Positions 13,136-21,600 of a stretch of 64,000 nucleotides of DNA are shown here, piece by piece. The notes beneath the pieces are model-generated. The model made no database searches. It had not been told where the DNA came from and saw nothing but the letters and a program-made list of their open reading frames with translations. The position numbers and the translations under genes were made by a program. Source of the stretch: Deltaproteobacteria bacterium. Its GTDB lineage: Bacteria; Myxococcota_A; UBA9042; PHBI01. Numbering within the stretch: the first letter of the stretch is position 1; every line of letters begins with the position of its first letter. The stretch covers positions 310,001 to 374,000 of the forward strand of contig JACKFA010000007.1 in the NCBI GenBank assembly GCA_020632715.1, given 5' to 3'.

Positions 13136-15502
13136 TCAGGGGGCGGCGGGCGCCTCGATCGCGTAGGAGGTGTGTTGATTGACGAGGAGCCAGAGCAGCT
13201 GCCGTTGCCCCGAGACGAGCCCTGGGTAGGCGCTGTAGCCCGGGCTCGAGCCAGCGCCCGTCCCCACGGCCCCATAGCCGGTGTAGCCCCAGCAATAGGC
13301 CTTCCCGGCGTTCGCGTTCGGCGCCTCGGGGATGGCGCACACGTGGTTGCCCGAGGCGGAGATCGACCGCACCGGGTTCACCACGGTGTTCACGGGCGTC
13401 GGCAGGTTCACCTTGCCGACGTGCTCGCCGTTACCCAGCTGCCCGGAGCCGTTGTAGCCCCAGCACCAGGCGCTCCCGTCGGGCTCCGCGATGGCGCAGG
13501 TCACCTCGCCACCCTGGTCGATGGACCGGTAGGTCAGCGGCCGATCGACCCCGTTCACGCTGCCCGCGGTCGCGACCGGCGTCGAGCTCACGAGGCCGCC
13601 GCTGCAGAGGCCGCCCTTGCCCGCCTGACAGTAGTCGTTGGCCCCCCAGCACCACGCCGTACCCGCGATGGAGGCCGGCGTCGCCGCGATGCCGCACACC
13701 GAGTAGGTCCCCGCGTCGAGCTGGAGCCACGTGTGGGGGCGCGGCTCGGTCTCGCTCAGGTCCGAGACGTCGACCGGGGTCGGGTAGAGGCTCTCGCCCC
13801 AGACCCCGATCCCGAGCGCACCGCTGGCGCCCCAGCACCACGCCGTCCCGGCGAGGGAGGCCGGCGTCTCGGCGACGCCACACGTGGCGTCGCGGCTCGC
13901 CGTGATGCGGCGGTACGTGAGGGGCCGCGGCGAGCCCGGCGCGATCTCCGCGGTCGAGACCGGCGTCGGCGAGAGCACCCGGTCCGTCGTGCTCTTCGTG
14001 CCGTCACCCATCTGCCCGTACTGGTTTCCGCCCCAGCAGTAGGCGACGCCTCCCGGCGTGAGGCCGCACGCGTGATAGCCACCGAGGGTGAGCTCCTGCC
14101 ACACGAGCCCGCCCGAGAGCGGCACCGGCGACTCGTGGTCGTCGGTCGTGGCGCCGTCACCCCCCTGGCCATAGTCGTTCTTGCCCCAGCACCACGCCAC
14201 GTGGTCGGCCGTGAGCCCACACGCGAAGGGGGCGATCCCGTTACCGCCCGGGTAGATCCGCGACCACGTCGCCGGGACCCCGCCTGCCGTCGTGATGGCG
14301 ACCGGCGTCAGCTTGTTCGTCGTCTCGGCCGGGCCGTTGCCGAGCGCGCCGCCCTCGTCGGCGCCCCAGCTCCACCCGGCCCCCTCCGTCGCGAACGGCG
14401 TCACGGGCGCCCCGGTCGCCACGGCCGGCGCGCACGGGCCGCCGTCGCAGCCGCCGCAGCTCATCCCGACGTCGAGCGTCTCGCGCGCGTCGGGGAGCGC
14501 GTAGTCGGTGGCGACGCCGGAGCCGTCCACGTCGAGCGCGTGGCTCGCGCAGACGAGCGCCCCGTCGGCGACCACGGGCACGTCGACGTCGATGAAGGGC
14601 CACACCGCGCCCTCGGGGGTCTGGCCGTCGTCCCAGGCGCCGACGCTCGCCGACACCTTGGCGGTCACGCTGCAGGTCACGCCCGAGTTGGCCGTGAACG
14701 TCGTCGCGTCCACGCCGATGGCCGTGTTCCAGTAGCACTTCTCGAGCCCGGAGAACGCCTCGCGCCCGCGATACGACGCGACCTGGTACACGTGCGCGTT
14801 GCTCTCGCCGGTGTTCCCCGGGCCGAGCGTCGGGTCGACGACGAGCTCGGTCCCGTCGCTGCAGGTGAGCTTCGGCGCCGCCATGTGCAGCGTCGTCGCC
14901 GTGCCCTCGCCCGACGCGCACGCGAACGCCAGGACGAGCGTCGTGTCGCGCGCGGCGCCGTTGAAGAGGAGCTCGGGGACGCAGTCGAGCTTCGCCGAGC
15001 AGAAGACGTCGTCGAAGGAGACGGCCACGTCGAAGAAGCCCTGGTTCGCCGCGCGCGCGACGGTGATGTCGAAGCCGACGGCGGTGTCGCCGTTCGGATC
15101 GCAGGGCGCGGTCTTCGAGACGGGCCCCGGGTTCCGGAAGTCGGTGATCGCGCCGCCGCCGTCCGCCGTGAGGTCGATGAGCTCGACCGTGACGGTGTTC
15201 GTGGCGTACGACGCGTCGCACGGGCCCACGTACGCGAGCCCGCCGGCGCCGTCGCCGTACCCCGACGACGTCACCGTCTTCGTCCACACCTCGCCACCCG
15301 GCGACGACACGGTCAGCGTCCACGTCGCGTCCGCGACGCCCGGCAACGAGAGCGGCGCCACCGCGATGGCGACGCGCGCCCCGGCCACGTCGCCCGCGCT
15401 CGGCGGCGGCGCCTCGGCGCACGCGCCGACAGCGAGCCACAGGGACGAAAGAGACACGAGGGCGCCGCGCGCCGCACCGAGCGTCGGGAGAGTCTGATTC
15501 AT
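13136..15502 (-). CDS. Secreted RCC1-repeat lipoprotein
   Basis: 788 residues from ATG 15502, preceded by AGAGGTG at the right spacing; an in-frame ATG 11 codons upstream is less likely. The signal peptide ends at LWLAVGAC, a lipobox, followed by a Pro/Ser linker. The first ~350 residues form a Cys-containing, beta-rich part with no family I can name. Residues ~370-788 are RCC1-type repeats (AWCWGKNDYGQGGDG, YCWGGNQYGQMGDG, WCWGANDYCQAGKGG, CWGYNGSGQLGNGEH, YCWGYTGYGAVGTG), enough for one seven-bladed propeller. Such propellers are binding scaffolds, and bacterial secreted versions are common in myxobacteria. The gene lies just downstream of the giant Ig-repeat gene on the same strand. Ligand unknown. 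Confidence 0.88.
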   Translation of the reverse strand: MNQTLPTLGAARGALVSLSSLWLAVGACAEAPPPSAGDVAGARVAIAVAPLSLPGVADATWTLTVSSPGGEVWTKTVTSSGYGDGAGGLAYVGPCDASYATNTVTVELIDLTADGGGAITDFRNPGPVSKTAPCDPNGDTAVGFDITVARAANQGFFDVAVSFDDVFCSAKLDCVPELLFNGAARDTTLVLAFACASGEGTATTLHMAAPKLTCSDGTELVVDPTLGPGNTGESNAHVYQVASYRGREAFSGLEKCYWNTAIGVDATTFTANSGVTCSVTAKVSASVGAWDDGQTPEGAVWPFIDVDVPVVADGALVCASHALDVDGSGVATDYALPDARETLDVGMSCGGCDGGPCAPAVATGAPVTPFATEGAGWSWGADEGGALGNGPAETTNKLTPVAITTAGGVPATWSRIYPGGNGIAPFACGLTADHVAWCWGKNDYGQGGDGATTDDHESPVPLSGGLVWQELTLGGYHACGLTPGGVAYCWGGNQYGQMGDGTKSTTDRVLSPTPVSTAEIAPGSPRPLTYRRITASRDATCGVAETPASLAGTAWCWGASGALGIGVWGESLYPTPVDVSDLSETEPRPHTWLQLDAGTYSVCGIAATPASIAGTAWCWGANDYCQAGKGGLCSGGLVSSTPVATAGSVNGVDRPLTYRSIDQGGEVTCAIAEPDGSAWCWGYNGSGQLGNGEHVGKVNLPTPVNTVVNPVRSISASGNHVCAIPEAPNANAGKAYCWGYTGYGAVGTGAGSSPGYSAYPGLVSGQRQLLWLLVNQHTSYAIEAPAAP

Positions 15503-15610
15503 GATGTGCACCTCTGTTCTCCAGAGGTGACACATCGCGCGGCGTACGTCCCAGGTAAAATTGGTACGAACGTTCCAGTTCGTCGCCGCGCGGCTGCCAG
15601 CGCCCCTCGC

Positions 15611-18600
15611 TCAGCCCTCGCGGCGCCGCCGGGCGCGTCCGAGCGCGATCACCGCGAGCAGCCCGAGCGCGAGCGCCGCCGGCGCCCCGCCGGAGCCGCC
15701 GCCCGCGCAGCCGCCGTCGTCCTTCTTCGTCGTCGTGGTCGTGCCGGTGTCGCCGCCGGTGTCCGCGCCGATCGCGTCGCTCGCGCCGTCCTCGCCGTTG
15801 TACGTGTCGTCCACGGGGACGGTCGTGTCGGGCTGCGCGGTGTCCGCCTCGACCGTGTCCGCCTCGATCGTGTCGGGCTGCGCGGTGTCGGCCTCGACCG
15901 TGTCGCCGCCCACCGTGTCGGCCTCGACCGTGTCGGACTCGATCACGTCGCCCGCGTCGCCCTCGACGGGCGCCCCGAGCACGTCGACCACGTTCACGCT
16001 CGTCGGCGCGTCCGCCGGGTCGGTCGCCACGTTGACAGCGGGCGACAGATCGCTCGCCTCGAGGTAATACTCGACCGTCGCGCCGCGCGTCGCGAACGCC
16101 GGGATCTCACCGTCCCAGCGCCCGCTGCCCGCGTCCGAGAGCCCGACCGACGCGAACGCGCCCGTCCCGCCCTCGCGGAAGAAGAGCACCACCTCGTCGA
16201 CGCCGCTCGCGTCGGTCACGATGGCCGTGATGGCCGCCGTCTGCCCGTAGCTCACGACCGTCACGGGGCTGTGGAGGATCGCCGGCGGCGTCGTGTCGAC
16301 CGGCGGCGCCGCCTGCACGACGACCGTCTGCGACGCGCTCGTCGTCGCGTTCCCGAGCCCGTCGGTCGCCGTCACGCGCACCTCGAGCGACCCCGCGACG
16401 ACCGCCGTCCCCGGCACCGCCGCCGCCCAGCGCCCGCCGCTCCCGGCCGTCATCGCCGCGCTCGCGAAGCTCGCCGCCCCGTTCGCGCGGTACTCGACCG
16501 CGGCGCCCGCGACCCCCGCCGGGTCCGCGATGGTCGCGCCCACCGGGATGGGCGTCCCCTCGGTCACCGAGGCCGCGAGCGCGTCGACGGTCACCGTCGG
16601 CCCCGTCGTGTCCGGCGCCGTCACGTCGAAGCCGTACCACACGCTCGGCGCGCTCCCCGGCAGCACGCGCTTGTTCTGCGCGGCCGACGCGTCCACCGCC
16701 TCGATGTAGTACTCGACCCCCGGCGCCGTCACCGCGAACGCCGGGATGGCCCCCGTGTACGTGCTCCCCGTCGGCGCCACGAGCGCCGTCGAGAGCCACG
16801 TCGACTCCCCCTCGGGCCGGAAGTAGAGCGTCACGCTCGCGACGCCGCTCGCGTCCGTCGCGGTCGCGGCGATCGGCACCGCCACGCCCGCCGCCTGCGC
16901 CGCCGTGATGGGCGTGTGCGAGAGCGACGGCGCCGTCGTGTCCGCGACGACCGTCGGCACCGTGAAGGAGTACACCGCCGTCGGCGCCGTCGCGGGCGAC
17001 GTCGTCGCGTTGTGCGCGGTCGCCGCGTCCGTCGCGCGCAGGTAGTAGTCGACGCCCGGCGACGCGACGGCGGCGGCCGGGATCACCCCGACGTAGGCCC
17101 CGCCGCCGGCCGGCGCGAGCGCGACCTCGGTGTACGCGCCCGTCCCGCTCTTCCGGTAGAAGAGGCTCGCCGCCTGCACGCCCGAGGCGTCCGTGATGGT
17201 CGCCTCGATCGCCACGGACACGCCCGCCGTGTGGTCGCCCACGATCGGGTCGTGCGCGATGCTCGGCCCCGCCGTATCCGGCGCCACCGCGCCCACCGAG
17301 AACAGCGTCGTGGGCGCGTTCGTCGGCAGCTTCGACGTGTTGGAGCGCGTGTCGTCCGCGTCGAACCAGTACTCGACGCCCGGCGCCGCGACCGTCGCGA
17401 TGGTCGCCGTGTACACGCCGCCCGACCCGCTCATCGCCACCTGCGTGAACGTCCCGCTCGTGCCCTTCACGCGGTGATGCAGCCGCACCGCCGACACGCC
17501 GCTCGCGTCCGTCGCGGTCACGCTCACCGCGAGCGCCGCGCCCGCGACGAGCGGCCCGGCCTCGGGCGTGTGCGTGAGGGTCGGCCCCGCCGTGTCGCTC
17601 GCCGCCACCGTGAACGACGCCGGGACCGCCGGCGCCGTCGCCGGCCCGTAGCCGACGTTCGCCGAGCTGTCGGTCGCCGCGACGTAGAGCTGCACGCCCG
17701 GCGCGGTCACCGCGGCCCCCGGGATGGTGGCGCTCCACGCGCTCCCGGCGCCGTGCGTCATCGCGACGCTCGCGTAGCTCCCGCCGCTCGCCTGGGCGCG
17801 GTAGAAGAGGGTCGCGCCGGTCACGGCCACGTCGTCCGTGATGGTCGCCCCGACGACGACGGCCGCGCCTGCCTCCTGACCGTTCGGCACCGCCGCGAGC
17901 GCCACCGTCGGCGCCTGGGTGTCGGGCGTCACGACCGTGAACGAGGCGGGCGTCGCGGGCGCCGTGGCCGGCCCGTAGCCGGTGTTCCCGGCCGCGTCGA
18001 CCGCGCTCACGTAGTACTGCACCCCCGCCGCCACGACGGCCGCCCCCGGGATGGTCGCGCTCCACGCGTCGCCGGTCCCGTGCGTCATCGCCGCCGTCGT
18101 GTAGGCGCCGCCGCTCCCGACCGCGCGGTAGTGGAGCGTCGCCCCGGTGACGCCGGTCTCGTCGCTGATGGTCGCGCTCACGACGACCGCGACGCCCGCG
18201 GGCCGCCCTGCCGCCACGTTGCTCAGCGACACCGCCGGCGCCGTCGTGTCCGGGATGTCGATCGTCACGACGTAGGGTGCTGCGGCCCCGTTGACCGGCA
18301 GCGACGCCATGTTGCCCTTCGCGTCGCTCGCCGTGAGGTAGTAGCGGAGGCTCGTCGCGCCCGCAGGCAGCGTCGCCGCCGACACGGTCGCGCTCCACGA
18401 GTCGCCGCTCCCCTGCGCGAGCGCCATCGGGCTGAACGCGCCGGCGCCGGCCGCCCAGTAGAGGGTCGCCGCGGTGACGCCGCCGTCGTCGGTGATGGTC
18501 GCCGTCACGACGAGGTCCGCGCCGGCCTGGAGCTCGGTCACGGCCGTGTGCGTGATGGTCGGCGGCGTCGCGTCCGGCACGACCACCGCGAAGCCGTGCG

Positions 18601-21600
18601 GCGACGTCGCGCCGCCCGCCGGGTTCCGCGCCACGTTCGCGGCGGCCGCGCTGTCGGTCGCCTCGAGGTAGTACTCGACGCCGGGCGCCGTCACCGCGCC
18701 GGCCGGGATGGTGCCCGTCCAGGCGTCGCTCGCGCCGGCCGTCAGCGCCGCCGAGGTATACGTCGTGCCGCCCTGGGCGCGGTAGTACACGACGACGCTC
18801 GCGACGCCGCTCGGGTCGACCACGGTCGCCGCGATCGGCACGGCCACGCCGGCGTCGTGAACGCCGCTCACGGGCGCGTGCGCGATGGCGGGCGGCGTCG
18901 TGTCGCCGCTCGTGCTGCCGGTCACCGTGAAGGTGTAGGGCGCCGACGAGCCGCCGACCGGGCTCGCGCCCGTGTTCCCGGCCCCGTCGGTCGCGCGGAG
19001 GTAGTACTCGACGCCCGGCGGGGTCACCGCGAAGCTCGGGATGTCGGCGGTGTACGCGCCGCCGGCCCCGGCTGTCATCGTGATCTCCTGGAAGAGCGGG
19101 AAGCCGGTCGGGCGGTAGACGAGCTTCACGCTCACGACCCCGGACGGGTCGGTGACGGTCGCCGACACCGGCACGGACTGCCCCTCGGGGCGCCCGTTGG
19201 CGATGGCCGTGTGCGTGATGGTCGGCGGCGTCGTGTCGACCGCGTTCACCGTGAAGGTGTGGAACGACGCGGGCGCGTCGGCCGGGGAGCCCGCGGTGTT
19301 CCCGGCCGCGTCCGACGCGATGAGGTAGTAGTCGACGCCCGCTGTCGTCACCGCGCCGGCCGGGACGCTCCCCGTCCAGCTCGTGCCGCCGCCCTGGACG
19401 AGCGACGCCGTGCTGAACGCCGCGCCACTCCCGTGCGCGCGGTAGAAGAGCATGACGCTGGTCACGCCCTCGTTGTCGGCCGCGCTCGCTGTGATCGCGA
19501 CCGCGCTCCCCGCGGGGCGCCCGTCGGCGATCGGCGTGTGCGCGAGGATCGGCGGCGTCGTGTCGCCGGTGCCCACGCGGAAGCTCCACACCGTCGTCGG
19601 CGCGCCCGCCGGCGCGACGCCGCTGTTCGGGATGGGCGAGGTGTCGGCGGCCTCGATGTAGTACTCGACGCCCGGGCTCGCGACCACGAACGACGGGATC
19701 TGCGCGGTCCAGAGGTTCCCGCTCGGGTGCGACATCGGCACGGCCCCGAAGCTCGTGCCGCCCTTCGGCCGGAAGTAGAGGTTCGCGTGGTCGACGCCGG
19801 TCGCGTCGGTGATGGTCGCGCTCACGGTCACCGCGGCGCCCGGGGTCTGCCCGTCGGCGATCGGCGTGTGGCTGATCGCGGGCGCGTCGGGGTCGCCGAC
19901 GACGAGGAAGTCGAAGACGCCGCCGTCGGGCGCGCCCACCGGCGCCGTCGACGTGTTCGCGTCGGGCGTCACGCCGTCGCTCGCGATGAACCAGTACTCG
20001 ACGCCGGCCGCGGTCACGTAGGTCGACGGGATGGTCGCGGTCCAGGTGTTCGCGCCGGACGAGGTCATCGCCGCGTAGGCGGCCGCCGTCGTGCCCTTCT
20101 TGCGGTACAGCAGGACGGCGCTCGTGACCCCCGACGGGTCGCGGATGTCGGCCGTCACGGTGACGTTCGTGTTCACCGGCACGCCGTCGGCGATCTCGGT
20201 GTGCTGGATGAGCGGGCCCACCGTGTCGGTCGTGCCGTACACCGTCGCGAGCGTCGTGTCGCTCGACGTGAGCCCCTCGTTGTCGGTCACGGTGAGGGTG
20301 ACCGTGTAGAGCCCGGCGCTCGCGTAGCTGTGGCGCGGGCTGACGGCCGTCGAGATGGGCGTGCCGTCGCCGAAGTCCCAGCGCCAGCTCACGACGGTCC
20401 CGTCGGGGTCCGTGCTGAGCGTGCCGTCGAAGAACACGTCCTCGAGCGGGCCCTCGTCCTGGAACACGGCCGGCCCCGCGTCCGCGATGGGGCGGATGTC
20501 CACGTTCACCTTGACGAGCGCGTGATCCTCGGCCCCCTCGTCGTCGACGACCGTGATGTACGCCCACTGCGTGTCGCCCGCCGCGGCGAACGTGTGCTGC
20601 ACGCTCTGCCCGGCGGTGACCGTGCCGTCGCTCATCGTCCACCACGCGGACGCGATGGTCCCGTCGGGATCGTAGGCCTCCGACCCGTCGAGGGTGAAGG
20701 CCTCGCCGCGCGGCACGATGATGGAGTCCGTCACGGCGTCGGCGCGCGGCTCCTCGTTGTCGTTCGCGTCGTACTCCCAGGCGCCCATGTCGACGCCGCC
20801 GTGGTTCCGCTCGCGCTCGGTGATGGAGCGCGACGGGAGCGCCGTCGCCGAGGCGTAGCCGGCGTTGATGGCCGGCGACTCGCGCCAGAGCTTGCCGTCC
20901 CACCAGCGCGGGACCGCGTTCCAGTCGTCGTCCTCGATGAGCGGGTCGGTCGTGACGTTGCCCGTGTTCGTGCCCGGCGACGCGTTCACCGTGCTCACGC
21001 CGTAGTAGGTGTTGTTCCGCAGCACCGGCGACAGGCGGTAGCTCGTCGAGCTCGTGTCCGTCAGCGCCGCCGACGTGTTGTTCGCGATGACGTTGTTCTC
21101 GACGCTCGCGACGAGGTTGTAGCTCGAGCTCGACGAGCGCCCGATGCTGACGCCCGTCGCGTGGTGCACGAACGTGTTGTTCACGACGCGCACGGTCGAC
21201 GTGCCCGTGACGCTCCCGCGCGTCGCGAGGAGGCCCGTGCTGTGGTGCGTGACGTACGAGCTCCGCACGTAGGCGTTCGCGTTCGTGAGGTAGACGCCGG
21301 TGCCCGTGCCGCGCCCGACGACCGTCGTCGCGAGCACGCTCAGGCCGGGCGACGTCGTCACGCCGAGCGCGTAGACGCCGGCCGTCGCGTGGTAGATGAA
21401 GCGCGTGTCGACCACGCTCGGCGCGGCCGGGCCGTTCACGTAGAGGCCGTAGGTCGGCCACATGACGGTCGCGTTGTCGATGACCGAGGTCCCGGCGTCG
21501 TCGAGGACGAGCCCGTACCAGTCGCCGGCGCTCGGACTCGCCGCCGCCGAGGTGAGCACGATCGGCTCCCCGCCGCCGTCGAAGACCACCTCGCCCCCGT

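Noticed and set aside
15567..15582. Short hairpin CGAAC/GTTCG after the giant surface protein gene
   Set aside because: Only 5 bp and a weak T-tract on the minus strand; could be a terminator but is too short to list.
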